From an uncultured SAR116 cluster alpha proteobacterium (GTDB lineage: Bacteria > Pseudomonadota > Alphaproteobacteria > Puniceispirillales > Marisalimonadaceae): a stretch of DNA of 64,000 bases. Under the pieces are notes generated by a model that saw only the letters and a program-made list of their open reading frames with translations, was not told where the DNA came from and searched no databases. Numbering within the stretch: position 1 is the first letter of the stretch; each line of letters begins with the position of its first letter. The translations under genes and the position numbers were made by a program. The DNA lies in NCBI GenBank assembly GCA_902619805.1, contig CACNGC010000002.1, positions 202,678 to 266,677 of the forward strand. The letters run 5' to 3'. Of this stretch, positions 9,877-19,039 are shown in pieces.

Positions 9877-10410
9877 ATGAATAATATAGAATTAAATGAA
9901 CTTAGGTCTAGAATTGATGAGATTGACAAAAATTTATGCCAATTAATAATAGATAGGCAATCCTTGGCCTCTAAGATTATGGATGCTAAAAAAGGCAGCT
10001 TCCCATTTGATCCAAAAAGAGAAGAAGTTTTAATTAAGAAATTAGTAAATTTAGGCTTAGATAAATTTTTAGTTGAAAAAGTTTGGCGTCAAATTATTTC
10101 CTCTAATTTGTCAATGCAGAAAATCATTAAAATTGGTGTTGCTGGGAATGACGACGAAATTAAATCTGCTTATTTAGCTCATTTCGGAAATTATTTTAAA
10201 ACTACTTATTTTTCAAGCGTTGTCAGTTTACTTGCTTCATTAGAAAAACAAGACATAGAACTTGGATTTATTGATAGCCAAAGTATTAATAAACTAACAA
10301 AACAAACAGAAATGAGAGTTAATTTCGATGTTATTGCAAATGTACCACTTTATAAGGATATTAATCAAAAAGATTATAGCATTGTAAAATTAAAAAAAGA
10401 AGACGCTTAG
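9877..10410 (+). CDS. Chorismate mutase (AroQ type) with an uncharacterised C-terminal domain
   Basis: The N-terminal 80 residues are an AroQ chorismate mutase: ELRSRIDEIDKNLCQLIIDRQ, then IMDAKKG and FDPKREEVLIKKL, with the substrate-binding Arg and Lys positions. It rearranges chorismate to prephenate. The remaining ~90 residues (from KIGVAGNDDEI) are a separate alpha/beta domain I do not recognise with confidence. The ATG at 9877 has AAGG upstream and begins the mutase domain neatly; the ORF track's 9853 start adds eight residues. The next genes are an aminotransferase (8-base gap) and prephenate dehydrogenase, so this is a small tyrosine/phenylalanine operon. Confidence 0.88.
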   Translation: MNNIELNELRSRIDEIDKNLCQLIIDRQSLASKIMDAKKGSFPFDPKREEVLIKKLVNLGLDKFLVEKVWRQIISSNLSMQKIIKIGVAGNDDEIKSAYLAHFGNYFKTTYFSSVVSLLASLEKQDIELGFIDSQSINKLTKQTEMRVNFDVIANVPLYKDINQKDYSIVKLKKEDA

Positions 10411-10418
10411 GACAATTC

Positions 10419-11507
10419 ATGGATTTCCCTACTCCAAAATCAAATATTGAAAAATTAAATACCTACAAACCAAATTTTGGTAAAAGTAAAATAAATAATC
10501 TAATTAGATTATCTGCAAATGAAAGCGCGTTGGGTGCATCTTTGAATGCTATTCAAGCTCTTAAAATTTTTTCTAACGATCTAAACAGATATCCGCCACA
10601 GGTAAGTGATGAATTAGTAAGCGCAATATCTAATAGATATTCACTTAATAAGAAAAAAATTATTTTAGGTAATGGTTCAGATGAATTAATATCAATTGTT
10701 GCTCAAACTTTTTTAAATTATAATGATGAAGCAATATATACAGAATTTGGATTTCTTCAATTTCCTCAAGCCATTTCCATAGCTGGTGCCATAGGTGTTA
10801 TAGCTAATGATGTAAATCATACAGCTAGTGTTGATAACATTCTTTCAAAGATAAGTAAGAAAACTAAGTTAATTTTTTTAGCTAACCCTAACAATCCCAC
10901 AGGTACATTTATAACTAAGAAAGAAGTTCTTAGACTACACGAATCAATTCCAAAAAATATTCTTTTAGTTTATGACGCTGCTTATTCAGAATATGTTATT
11001 AATGATGATTATATAGATGGTAGTGAACTAGCAGGAAAATATGAAAATGTGATAATGTTAAGAACATTTTCAAAATTACATGGTTTAGCCTCTCTTAGAT
11101 TAGGCTGGGGTTATGCTTCAGAAAATATTATTGAAAACCTTATGAAAGTACGTGGTCCGTTTAGTGTAAATGCTGCTGCTATTATGGCAGGTGTTGCAGC
11201 CTTAGAAGATTTAGAGTTTCAAAAAAAATCTGTTCAACATAATCTCAAATGGATGTCTTGGTTAGAAAAAGAATTGAAATTACTTAACTTGGATTTTAAG
11301 AGTTCAATTACTAATTTTCTATTAATAAAGTTTCCTGTTGAGCTTGAGTATAGCGCAGAGAATGCAGAAAGATTTTTGGCTTCAAAAGGAATATTAGTTA
11401 GGGGAATGAAAGTTTATGGCTTATCAACTTATCTAAGAGTTTCTATAGGTACTAAAGAAGAAAATATAAAATTTATAAATGAATTGAAAAGTTTTTTTAA
11501 TAAATAA
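10419..11507 (+). CDS. hisC: Histidinol-phosphate / aromatic aminotransferase (HisC family)
   Basis: A 362-residue fold-type I PLP aminotransferase. Motifs are LSANESALGAS at the N-terminus, LGNGSDELI, the LANPNNPTGT segment, YDAAYSEYV, and the PLP lysine in RTFSKLHGLASLRLGW, ending VRGMKVYGLSTYLRVSIG. These are HisC-type. In many Alphaproteobacteria this HisC copy sits beside prephenate dehydrogenase and acts in aromatic amino-acid transamination as well as, or instead of, histidine synthesis; the same context is seen here. The gene lies between chorismate mutase and tyrA with gaps of 8 and 2 bases. Confidence 0.9.
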   Translation: MDFPTPKSNIEKLNTYKPNFGKSKINNLIRLSANESALGASLNAIQALKIFSNDLNRYPPQVSDELVSAISNRYSLNKKKIILGNGSDELISIVAQTFLNYNDEAIYTEFGFLQFPQAISIAGAIGVIANDVNHTASVDNILSKISKKTKLIFLANPNNPTGTFITKKEVLRLHESIPKNILLVYDAAYSEYVINDDYIDGSELAGKYENVIMLRTFSKLHGLASLRLGWGYASENIIENLMKVRGPFSVNAAAIMAGVAALEDLEFQKKSVQHNLKWMSWLEKELKLLNLDFKSSITNFLLIKFPVELEYSAENAERFLASKGILVRGMKVYGLSTYLRVSIGTKEENIKFINELKSFFNK

Positions 11508-11509
11508 AG

Positions 11510-12388
11510 ATGAAATCAGATTTTAAAAAAATTTCTATTATTGGGTTAGGTTTAATTGGAACCTCTATTTTACATGCAATTAATACAAAACTAAAAGAAA
11601 GAGTTACAACATTTGCATATGATGTAAATTCGGAACATAGAGAGATTGTATCAGAAATGAAAATAGCCACTTTTGTTTGTGATGAAATTAATGATGCAGT
11701 AAAAGATGCTGATTTAGTGATACTTGCAGTACCAGTTGGTTCTATGAAATCGGTAGCAAAATCAATTACGTCCTCATTAAAAGAAGGTGCCATAGTTACT
11801 GATACTGGATCCACAAAAAATTCTGTCATAAACGACGTTAATCCTTACATTCCAACTAGAGTTAATTTTATTCCATCACATCCACTAGCTGGAACAGAAT
11901 ACTCTGGACCTAAATCTGGATTTAGCTCATTATTTGAAAATAGATATTGGTTGATAGTAAATGATAAGGAAACAGGTCAAACAAAAAAACTTGCAAACTT
12001 TTTTGAAAATTTAGGTTCTATTGTTGAAACTGTAAGTGCAGAATATCACGACAAAATACTTGCTATCACTTCACATCTACCACACTTGATTGCGTATACT
12101 ATTGTTGGAACTGCTTCTGATTTGGAAAGTGATTTAAAGAATGATGTAATTAAATTTTCTGCTTCAGGCTTTAGAGACTTTACTAGAATCGCCGCTTCAG
12201 ATCCAATTATGTGGAGGGATGTTTTTTTAAATAATTCTGAAGCTGTGCTAGAAATGTTACAAAGGTTTAATGAAGACTTATCAGATCTTCAAAAGGCAAT
12301 AAGAAAAAAACAAGGTCAAAAATTGCATTCTTTTTTTTCGAGAACAAGATCGATTCGTAAAAAAATAATTGAAGCAGGTCAAATATAA
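11510..12388 (+). CDS. tyrA: Prephenate/arogenate dehydrogenase
   Basis: A 292-residue NAD(P)-dependent dehydrogenase of the TyrA family, converting prephenate to hydroxyphenylpyruvate (or arogenate to tyrosine). The Rossmann motif is IIGLGLIGTSIL; the family motifs are DTGSTKNSV, PSHPLAGTEYSGP and ITSHLPHLIAYT, the last with the catalytic histidine region. The C-terminal helical domain contains SASGFRDFTRIA. There is no fused mutase or ACT domain; the mutase is encoded two genes upstream. It starts 2 bases after hisC and ends the aromatic operon, converging with the DUF218 gene. Confidence 0.95.
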   Translation: MKSDFKKISIIGLGLIGTSILHAINTKLKERVTTFAYDVNSEHREIVSEMKIATFVCDEINDAVKDADLVILAVPVGSMKSVAKSITSSLKEGAIVTDTGSTKNSVINDVNPYIPTRVNFIPSHPLAGTEYSGPKSGFSSLFENRYWLIVNDKETGQTKKLANFFENLGSIVETVSAEYHDKILAITSHLPHLIAYTIVGTASDLESDLKNDVIKFSASGFRDFTRIAASDPIMWRDVFLNNSEAVLEMLQRFNEDLSDLQKAIRKKQGQKLHSFFSRTRSIRKKIIEAGQI

Positions 12389-12399
12389 GAAATAAATTA

Positions 12400-13011
12400 T
12401 TAGCCAAAAAATTTTATCCTTAAGTTTGCAACAATATATTTACAATATTCTGTAAAAACTAAACCAAAAGTTTGATATGAATTAAGCCAATTTTCAATAT
12501 CATGATTTTTAGGTGTAATTCCATATTTATGAATTTTTAAATTTGGCATAATATTCTTGAACTCAAGGTAAGCACGTGGCATATGATAATTACTTGTAAT
12601 TAGTATGAATTCTTTTATATCGTTTTTCTGTGTCCATTTAAAAGTTTCACTGGCATTAGTAATAGTATTTTTGGAAACCTTGTCGAGGTCAATGCAGCAT
12701 TGAATTAACTTAGGATCAAAATTTGATCCTAATTGATTTTTTAGACTATTTTTGGTAAAGCCTATGCCCGTACCACTTACTAGAATTTTATAATTGCTTT
12801 TTTTTGATTTTCTAAAATCTTTTATAATTTTTAAACCATCTTTAATCCTGTTGGTTCCACCAGTCAATATTACAATATTAGGACTTTCTTTTTTATTATA
12901 TTTTGTGAAAGATAAGATATTTTCCTTGAAATTATTTAATTTAATGAAAAAAAGAATAAACGTTGACATCATAAAAAGAATAAAAAAAATTTTAGAAATT
13001 CTGAATAACAT
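12400..13011 (-). CDS. YdcF/ElyC-type DUF218 membrane-anchored protein
   Basis: A 203-residue protein with one N-terminal transmembrane helix (FFILFMMSTFILFFIKL) followed by a DUF218 domain. Recognisable parts are IVILTGGTNRIKDGLKI, ILVSGTG, the acidic/helical DLDKVSKNTITNASETF and ILITSNYHMPRAYLEF with the conserved histidine. DUF218 proteins are linked to envelope polysaccharide and lipid-carrier metabolism in other bacteria, but the reaction is not established. Single leftward gene; its promoter region is shared with the divergent zinc-ribbon gene. Confidence 0.82.
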   Translation of the reverse strand: MLFRISKIFFILFMMSTFILFFIKLNNFKENILSFTKYNKKESPNIVILTGGTNRIKDGLKIIKDFRKSKKSNYKILVSGTGIGFTKNSLKNQLGSNFDPKLIQCCIDLDKVSKNTITNASETFKWTQKNDIKEFILITSNYHMPRAYLEFKNIMPNLKIHKYGITPKNHDIENWLNSYQTFGLVFTEYCKYIVANLRIKFFG

Positions 13012-13041
13012 AAAAACTCAATTCAATTTGACTTAAACATG

Positions 13042-13069
13042 TTGGCAATAAAAGTTATGTTAGTATACT
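13042..13069 (+). promoter_or_regulatory. Candidate sigma-70 promoter for the zinc-ribbon gene
   Basis: TTGGCA and TATACT are separated by 16 bases, 40 bases before the ATG at 13109. The match is good, but such AT-rich boxes arise easily by chance in this genome. It sits in the only space between two divergent genes. Confidence 0.4.
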
Positions 13070-13108
13070 ATAAACGTTTATTTCAATAATTTCGTAAGGA
13101 ATTTTTAA

Positions 13109-13936
13109 ATGCATGAAAAGTGCAAATCATGTGGAACGATATTTGAAGTGAATGAAAGTATTTTAACGAACAATATACGATGGCTAAAATGTGGAGTTTG
13201 CAATCAAAAATGGGTTTTATCCTCAACCTCAAAAGAAAATCAAATTGAAAATACAAATAAAACTGAAAAAGTTAAACAAGAATTAGCCTCTATAAAATCA
13301 ATAGTGGAAGATAAATCAAAAATCTTAGCTAAAACACCTAATCCTGTACTAGATCAAAAAAATAAAACTGTTGCAGAAATTGCTTCTGAATTATCATTAT
13401 CTAAACTTAATGAGAATAATAAAAACAAAATAGAAAAAACAAAAAAAGCCAATGAAAAAAAGAAAAATAATAAGTTTAACATTTTACCACTTTTTGTTAT
13501 TGCTTTATGTTTAATATTATTTTTAGCGATATTCTTTCGTTCAACACTATTAAGTTATAGTTTTTTTTATTTCCCAAATCATACACAAACTTATATTGAA
13601 AAAATTAATTCTTTGTTTACAAAAATTGATATGCCTATTTTGGCCGACACCAAAAATTTAAACTTGACCAATTTCATTGCTAAAGTTCAAGAACAAGAAA
13701 TAAGATTTACTGGCGCTATAAAAAACATATCAAAAAGACCAATGTTAGTACCTCGAATTAAAATCTTAGGAGTAAGAGAAGATAGAAAAATTATTATGGA
13801 AAAAATATTAATATTAGAAGATAAAATTATCTTTCCAAACTCTGAAATAAGTTTTAACAAATTAGTAAGAGTCAATATTCAAAATCAAAAAGACAATGTA
13901 ACTGTTAAAGCAACGCTGTTAAAAAAGTTATTTTAA
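13109..13936 (+). CDS. MJ0042-type zinc-ribbon membrane protein
   Basis: A 275-residue protein. The first 40 residues form an MJ0042-type zinc finger with two Cys pairs (CKSCGTIFEV and LKCGVCNQKWVL). A charged, Lys-rich linker follows (residues about 50-120), then one transmembrane helix (LPLFVIALCLILFLAIFF), then an extracytoplasmic beta domain resembling the DUF3426 region (RFTGAIKNISKRPMLVPRI). This places the zinc ribbon in the cytoplasm and the C-terminal domain in the periplasm. The family is common in Alphaproteobacteria; function unknown. SD-like AAGGAA precedes the ATG. Confidence 0.83.
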   Translation: MHEKCKSCGTIFEVNESILTNNIRWLKCGVCNQKWVLSSTSKENQIENTNKTEKVKQELASIKSIVEDKSKILAKTPNPVLDQKNKTVAEIASELSLSKLNENNKNKIEKTKKANEKKKNNKFNILPLFVIALCLILFLAIFFRSTLLSYSFFYFPNHTQTYIEKINSLFTKIDMPILADTKNLNLTNFIAKVQEQEIRFTGAIKNISKRPMLVPRIKILGVREDRKIIMEKILILEDKIIFPNSEISFNKLVRVNIQNQKDNVTVKATLLKKLF

Positions 13937-13938
13937 TA

Positions 13939-15201
13939 TTAAATAAAATCTATTATCTTTTCTTTCGATATTATATCTAGGATAGTATCAGTTTTTTTTA
14001 ACTTATATGATTCACCATTATATATCAAAATTTCTACTGCATCTACTCTCGCATTATAATTGGATTTCATTACAGATGCATATGCGCCTGTAGTTCTTAT
14101 TATTAATTTATCATTATTACTAACTTCAGTAATTTTTCTATTAAGAGCAATAAAATCTCCAGTTTCACAAATTGGCCCAACAATATCTGCAATAATTTCT
14201 TTACCTGGAATTTCTTTAACAGGTTCAATTTTATGGTATGCGTCATATAAAGTTGGTCTTATTAAATTATTCATTGCTACGTCAATTACAATAAAATTTT
14301 TATCTTTATTTTTTTTGTTTCTTATAACTTTTGTGACTAAAATGCCAGCTTCCGCTATTAAGCTTCTTCCTGGTTCAAAGCTGAGCTTATACTCAGAATC
14401 TAGAAATAAATCAGAAATAACTTTTTTATAAGTGTCAAAATCAGGATTTTTATTTTGATCATAATATATCCCGATACCACCCCCTAAATCTAAAGTAGGA
14501 ACTTTAAATCCATTGCTTTTAAGTTTGTCAGCAACAGTTTTAAGATTTAAGTAAGCTTTGTCAAAGAAATTGAAATCAAAAATCTGGGATCCAATGTGAA
14601 CACCTAAACCAACTGGATTTATATATTTTAATTTGTGCAATTTTTCATAGATTGAGAGTATATCTTCATTATCAATTCCAAATTTAGTTTCTTTTTCTCC
14701 AGTTGAGATTTTTTTGTGAGTATTTGGCGCAATGTCAGGATTTATCCTTAAACAAATATTTGCTGTTAGCTTGAGCTTTGAAGCAATTTCATAGATATCA
14801 TCAAGTTCTTCTTCTGATTCAATATTAAATTGTAAAATATTATTTCTTATTGCTGTTTCAATCTCATTTTTATCTTTGCCAACACCAGAAAAAATTATTT
14901 TTTCTGGTGTAATTCCAGCCGCAATACATTTGTGAAATTCACCTATAGATACTATGTCAGCCCCAGCACCTAATTTTCCAAAAAATTTTATTATGTTCAC
15001 TGAATCATTTGCTTTTACAGCATAGTGAATATTTCCTTTGACATTTTTAACAGTATTTAGAAAAAGTTCGTATCTTTCTTTCATTAAGCCTGTATCGTAT
15101 ATAAATAATGGTGTACCATACTTCGCAGTAAGAGCATCTATTTTAATGCCTTGAACATTAAGTTCACCATTTTCATCTCTGTAAAAACCTGAAGGGAACA
15201 T
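13939..15201 (-). CDS. lysA: Diaminopimelate decarboxylase
   Basis: A 420-residue fold-type III PLP enzyme making L-lysine from meso-diaminopimelate, the last step of the pathway. The PLP lysine is in IHYAVKANDS; the cofactor phosphate loop is in LGGGIGIYY; SFEPGRSLIAEAG and the substrate motif GPICETGDFIA follow, with TGAYASVMKSNYN near the C-terminus. Length is typical. It is the last gene of argH-lptM-lysA, starting 7 bases after the lptM-like stop, an arrangement found in many Alphaproteobacteria. lysC at 51.3 kb supplies the start of the same pathway. Confidence 0.96.
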   Translation of the reverse strand: MFPSGFYRDENGELNVQGIKIDALTAKYGTPLFIYDTGLMKERYELFLNTVKNVKGNIHYAVKANDSVNIIKFFGKLGAGADIVSIGEFHKCIAAGITPEKIIFSGVGKDKNEIETAIRNNILQFNIESEEELDDIYEIASKLKLTANICLRINPDIAPNTHKKISTGEKETKFGIDNEDILSIYEKLHKLKYINPVGLGVHIGSQIFDFNFFDKAYLNLKTVADKLKSNGFKVPTLDLGGGIGIYYDQNKNPDFDTYKKVISDLFLDSEYKLSFEPGRSLIAEAGILVTKVIRNKKNKDKNFIVIDVAMNNLIRPTLYDAYHKIEPVKEIPGKEIIADIVGPICETGDFIALNRKITEVSNNDKLIIRTTGAYASVMKSNYNARVDAVEILIYNGESYKLKKTDTILDIISKEKIIDFI

Positions 15202-15208
15202 AATAAAT

Positions 15209-15322
15209 CTAATTTTTTGTAATAAATTGTGGAGGTTTTATAGGTGGATCTTTTCTTCCACAACCATACGAAGAAATAGACGATAAAAATATAACAACTA
15301 GAAGTATGATTTTGAAATTCAT
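15209..15322 (-). CDS. lptM: Small LptM/YifL-like lipoprotein (missed by ORF track)
   Basis: A 37-residue ORF between argH and lysA: a basic/hydrophobic signal (MNFKIILLVVIFLSSISSYG), a candidate lipidated Cys and the short tail CGRKDPPIKPPQ. LptM/YifL proteins have the form GCG-K-x-P-x-PP and help mature the LptDE lipopolysaccharide translocon in enterics. The lipobox is SSYGC, weaker than the L-A-G-C consensus because of the Tyr at -2. AAAGGA lies about 12 bases before the ATG; argH ends 6 bases upstream. Position and tail make the assignment good despite the size; the outer-membrane role is from family knowledge. Confidence 0.82.
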   Translation of the reverse strand: MNFKIILLVVIFLSSISSYGCGRKDPPIKPPQFITKN

Positions 15323-15328
15323 TCTTTA

Positions 15329-16741
15329 TTATTCCTTTAAAAATCTTTTTTTAGCATTTTTAATAGCTTTTAAAACATTTTTCGGCGCTGTTCCACCATA
15401 AGATGTTCTACTTGATACAGAGTTTTTAATCTTTAAAACTTCTAATATTTTTAAATCTGCATTAGGAACAACACCTTGGATATCCTCTAAGGTTAAATTT
15501 TCTAAAGAAGTCATTTTTGTCTCAGCTAACAAAACTATTTTACCTGTTAAATGATGAGCTTCTCGGAAGGGTATTTCAAGATTTTTTACTAGGTAATCTG
15601 CTAAGTCTGTAGCAGTTGGGAAACCTTTTTGAAGTGCCTCCATCATCGTTTCAGGAATAGGTTCTATATCTCCAATCATACCCTCCATATTTAAAATGCA
15701 TAGTTCAATATTTTTAGCAGTATCAATTATTGGCTCTTTATCTTCTTGCATATCTTTGCCGTATGTCATTGGTAGCCCTTTCAGAACTGTCATTAAACTA
15801 AGTAAGTTACCAAATATTCTACCAGGTTTAGCTCTTATTAATTCAGCTGCATCTGGATTTCTTTTTTGAGGCATAATACTAGAACCAGTTGTAAAGTTTT
15901 CTGGTAATTTAACAAAATTAAACCTGTCAGACGACCAAATAACTAATTCTTCAGCAAGCCTAGATAAATGTATAGCTATTAGCGATGATGCAGACATAAA
16001 TTCAATTGCAAAATCTCTATCAGCAACAGCATCCATTGAATTTTCAGTAGGTTTGCTAAAGCCAAGTTTGTTTGCTACAAAGTGTCTGTCTATTGGATAA
16101 CTAGTACCTGCCAAAGCAGCAGAACCCAAAGGTAACTCATTCATTCTTTTTCTACAGTCAAGTAATCTTCCCCTATCTCTACCAAACATCTCCACGTAAG
16201 CTAATAGATGATGTCCAAATGTAACGGGTTGACCGACTTGAAGATGCGTATAGCCAGGCATAAGAAGATCATGATATATTTCGGATTTTTTAATAAGTGT
16301 ACCTTGCAAATTTTTCAGACTTAATTCTATTTCATCAATTTTTTTCCTAAGCCATAATTTGATATCAGTTGCGACTTGATCATTCCTTGATCTAGCAGTA
16401 TGTAATTTTTTACCAGCATCTCCTATTATTTCCACTAATCTATTTTCAATATTCATATGTATATCTTCTAGTTTAGTTGAGAAATTAAACTCTTTGTTGT
16501 ATATTTCTTTTTTTATTTGTTCTAAACCAGACTTAATAGACAAAAACTCTTTTTTAGAAATAATATTTTGTTTAGATAACATTTCTGAATGTGCTATTGA
16601 TCCTTCAATGTCCTCGATATAAAGAATCTGATCAAATTGAATCGATGAATTAAATTCCTCCATTAACTCGCTAGGAGATGTAGAAAATCTTCCACCCCAA
16701 ATTTTATTATTTTTTTGTTTATCTAAACTACTTTTTTTCAT
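15329..16741 (-). CDS. argH: Argininosuccinate lyase
   Basis: A 470-residue member of the fumarase/aspartase superfamily that splits argininosuccinate into arginine and fumarate. Seen are WGGRFSTSPSELMEEFN at the N-terminus, ARSRNDQVATD, GYTHLQVGQPVTFGHH, and the catalytic loop GSSIMPQKRNPD. The C-terminus has SSRTSYGGTAP. Length matches the family. First gene of the leftward argH-lptM-lysA group, divergent from tlpA with 53 bases between them. Confidence 0.97.
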   Translation of the reverse strand: MKKSSLDKQKNNKIWGGRFSTSPSELMEEFNSSIQFDQILYIEDIEGSIAHSEMLSKQNIISKKEFLSIKSGLEQIKKEIYNKEFNFSTKLEDIHMNIENRLVEIIGDAGKKLHTARSRNDQVATDIKLWLRKKIDEIELSLKNLQGTLIKKSEIYHDLLMPGYTHLQVGQPVTFGHHLLAYVEMFGRDRGRLLDCRKRMNELPLGSAALAGTSYPIDRHFVANKLGFSKPTENSMDAVADRDFAIEFMSASSLIAIHLSRLAEELVIWSSDRFNFVKLPENFTTGSSIMPQKRNPDAAELIRAKPGRIFGNLLSLMTVLKGLPMTYGKDMQEDKEPIIDTAKNIELCILNMEGMIGDIEPIPETMMEALQKGFPTATDLADYLVKNLEIPFREAHHLTGKIVLLAETKMTSLENLTLEDIQGVVPNADLKILEVLKIKNSVSSRTSYGGTAPKNVLKAIKNAKKRFLKE

Positions 16742-16794
16742 TTTATTATCTATATTAAATACTAAGAAATTATTAATCTAAAGTATTACTTAAC

Positions 16795-17328
16795 ATGCTT
16801 ATATCAAATTTTAATAAAAAAATAATAATAATATTATTTCTCACAATTTTGTCTGGGAATACTTATGCTGTCGAATATCTAGATGAAATAAGTGATAAAA
16901 TAAAATTCCCAACTTTGAAGGTTCTGGATAATAAAGAAAAGCCTTTAATATTAAAATTTAATCAGGATTTGAAGAAAAAAGGTTATGTAATTAATTTTTG
17001 GGCCACTTGGTGTGTTCCATGTAAAGAAGAGCTGCCTGATTTAAGTTTATTAAAATCCAAAATTAAAAAATACAATATAGATGTTTTTACTATATCAATT
17101 GATAAAAAAGATATTAAAGATCAACTAAAATTTTTATCTAATAATGGTGCTTCAAATTTAGAACAATTCTTTGATAAAGAAATGAAAATTTTTAAAGCAT
17201 TAAAATTGAGAGGAATTCCTACTACAATAATAGTTAATCAAAATGGTTACATAATTTCAAAACATGAGGGAATTTTAAAATGGGGAGAAGATGCAATAAT
17301 AAATAAGATAAAAAGCTTATTTTATTAG
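16795..17328 (+). CDS. tlpA: TlpA-like periplasmic thiol:disulfide oxidoreductase
   Basis: A 177-residue exported thioredoxin-fold protein. The N-terminal hydrophobic segment (IIIILFLTILSGNTYA) is a signal peptide or anchor. The redox site is NFWATWCVPCKEELPDL (CVPC), and the cis-Pro loop is LRGIPTTIIVNQNG. TlpA proteins keep periplasmic cysteines reduced, notably for cytochrome oxidase assembly. The divergent pairing with argH-lysA is conserved in Alphaproteobacteria. It overlaps the convergent etfA end by 12 bases. Confidence 0.88.
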   Translation: MLISNFNKKIIIILFLTILSGNTYAVEYLDEISDKIKFPTLKVLDNKEKPLILKFNQDLKKKGYVINFWATWCVPCKEELPDLSLLKSKIKKYNIDVFTISIDKKDIKDQLKFLSNNGASNLEQFFDKEMKIFKALKLRGIPTTIIVNQNGYIISKHEGILKWGEDAIINKIKSLFY

Positions 17329-18246
17329 TTTCTCCATTTCTGGCACAGTTTTAAATAAATCATCAGCAAGCCCATAGTCGGATACAGAAAATATAGGAGC
17401 CTCTTCGTCTTTATTTATTGCTACAATCACCTTACTATCTTTCATGCCTGCTAGATGCTGTATTGCTCCAGAAATTCCAGCAGCTATATATAAATTTGGG
17501 GCAACCACTTTTCCAGTTTGGCCTACTTGCCAATCGTTGGGAACATAGCCAGCATCAACTGCAGCTCTGCTTGCCCCCATTGCTGCTCCTAGTTTATCTG
17601 CCAATTTTTCCAGAACTTGAAAGTTTTCAGATGATCCAAGACCTCTTCCACCTGAAACTACAATATCAGCAGCAGTTAATTCAGGTCTTTCATTTTGTGA
17701 AAGTTCTGAATTAATATATTTTGTTGATTCAGTATTTTTCTCAACTTTAATAGATACAGCTTCAACTTGATTTTCATTCAATGAAGCTTTTTCAAATGCA
17801 GTAGTTCTGACAGTAATAACTTTACATGCATCTTCGCTCTTGCAAGTGGCTATGGCATTACCAGCGTAAATTGGTCTTTTAAAAGTATTTTCATCTATTA
17901 TTTCAATTATATCTGGAACAATCATAACATCTAGCAAAGCAGCTAGACGAGGAGCTGTATTTTTTCCATTAGCTGTATTTGAAAATAAAATGTGAGAATA
18001 ATTTTGTGCTGTAGATTTAATAAGGACAGATAAATTTTCTGCTATTGAATTTTTGTACATTTCATCATTACAATAAAGAACTTGATTGAGACCATCAATT
18101 TTTCTTGCATTGTCAATAACCTCTTGGCAATTATGACCGACAACTAACAAGTCAGTATCGCCAATTTGTTTGGCTGCGTTTACAGTATGTAAAGTAGCAG
18201 GTAAAAGTTCATGGTTATTATGTTCAGCTATCGCAAGTACTTTCAT
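17317..18246 (-). CDS. etfA: Electron transfer flavoprotein subunit alpha
   Basis: A 309-residue ETF alpha subunit. The C-terminal FAD-binding domain is unmistakable: VSGGRGLGSSENF, GASRAAVDAGYVPNDWQVGQTGK, VAPNLYIAAGISGAIQHLAGM and VAINKDEEAPIF. With EtfB it takes electrons from acyl-CoA and related dehydrogenases to ETF-quinone oxidoreductase. It follows etfB by 19 bases on the minus strand. The start ATG has AAGGAA upstream. Confidence 0.97.
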   Translation of the reverse strand: MKVLAIAEHNNHELLPATLHTVNAAKQIGDTDLLVVGHNCQEVIDNARKIDGLNQVLYCNDEMYKNSIAENLSVLIKSTAQNYSHILFSNTANGKNTAPRLAALLDVMIVPDIIEIIDENTFKRPIYAGNAIATCKSEDACKVITVRTTAFEKASLNENQVEAVSIKVEKNTESTKYINSELSQNERPELTAADIVVSGGRGLGSSENFQVLEKLADKLGAAMGASRAAVDAGYVPNDWQVGQTGKVVAPNLYIAAGISGAIQHLAGMKDSKVIVAINKDEEAPIFSVSDYGLADDLFKTVPEMEKLIK

Positions 18247-18265
18247 TTTATATTCCTTCAGTTTC

Positions 18266-19015
18266 TTATATTACTTTTGCTTCATTTTTTAATTTATCAA
18301 CTAATTCATCTACAGTTTTTAACATAATCCCTGATTGACGTTTAGCAGGTTCTTCAACTTTTAAAATACTTAAATGTTTTTTTATTTCTATGTTTAGATC
18401 TTCAATCTTAATTTCACTAATTGGCTTTTTCTTAGCTTTCATAATGTTTGGAAGGCTAGCATATCTGGGTTCATTTAATCGTAAGTCAGTGCTAATAACT
18501 GCAGGTAATGAAATTTCAATATTTTCAATTCCACCGTCAACTTCGCGGCTAACCTTGGCTGTTTTTCCTGAAATTTCCACTTTGCTTGCAAAAGTAGCTT
18601 GAGGCCAATTTAATAAGCCTGCAATCATCTGACCAGTAGCATTCATATCATCATCTATTGCTTGCTTACCTAAAATCATCAAATCGATATTTTCTTTTTT
18701 AGCAATAGACGAAATAATTTTTGCTATGTTAAGTGGTTCAAGATTATTGTTGGATTCAACAAAAATCCCTGAATCTGCACCCATTGCAAGAGCATTTCTT
18801 ATAGTTTCTTGAACCTGAGATGCACCGATAGATATAGCTACAACCTCATTTGCTATTCCTTTTTCTTTTAATCTTAAAGCCTCTTCAACAGCTATCTCGT
18901 CAAAAGGGTTCATAGACATTTTAACGTTTTCTAATTCAACACCAGAATTATCATTTTTAACTCTGACTTTTACGTTATAGTCTACCACTCTTTTAACAGG
19001 CACTAAAATTTTCAA
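18266..19015 (-). CDS. etfB: Electron transfer flavoprotein subunit beta
   Basis: A 249-residue ETF beta subunit, the AMP-binding partner of EtfA. Motifs: [50 protein letters not shown] and the signature [30 protein letters not shown]. The C-terminus is Lys-rich, as usual. Upstream is pduO with a 24-base gap, and the cluster yggT-folD-small protein-pduO-etfB-etfA appears to be one leftward unit. Confidence 0.97.
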   Translation of the reverse strand: MKILVPVKRVVDYNVKVRVKNDNSGVELENVKMSMNPFDEIAVEEALRLKEKGIANEVVAISIGASQVQETIRNALAMGADSGIFVESNNNLEPLNIAKIISSIAKKENIDLMILGKQAIDDDMNATGQMIAGLLNWPQATFASKVEISGKTAKVSREVDGGIENIEISLPAVISTDLRLNEPRYASLPNIMKAKKKPISEIKIEDLNIEIKKHLSILKVEEPAKRQSGIMLKTVDELVDKLKNEAKVI

Positions 19016-19039
19016 ACTAAACTCCCTTCCGTAAATAAA

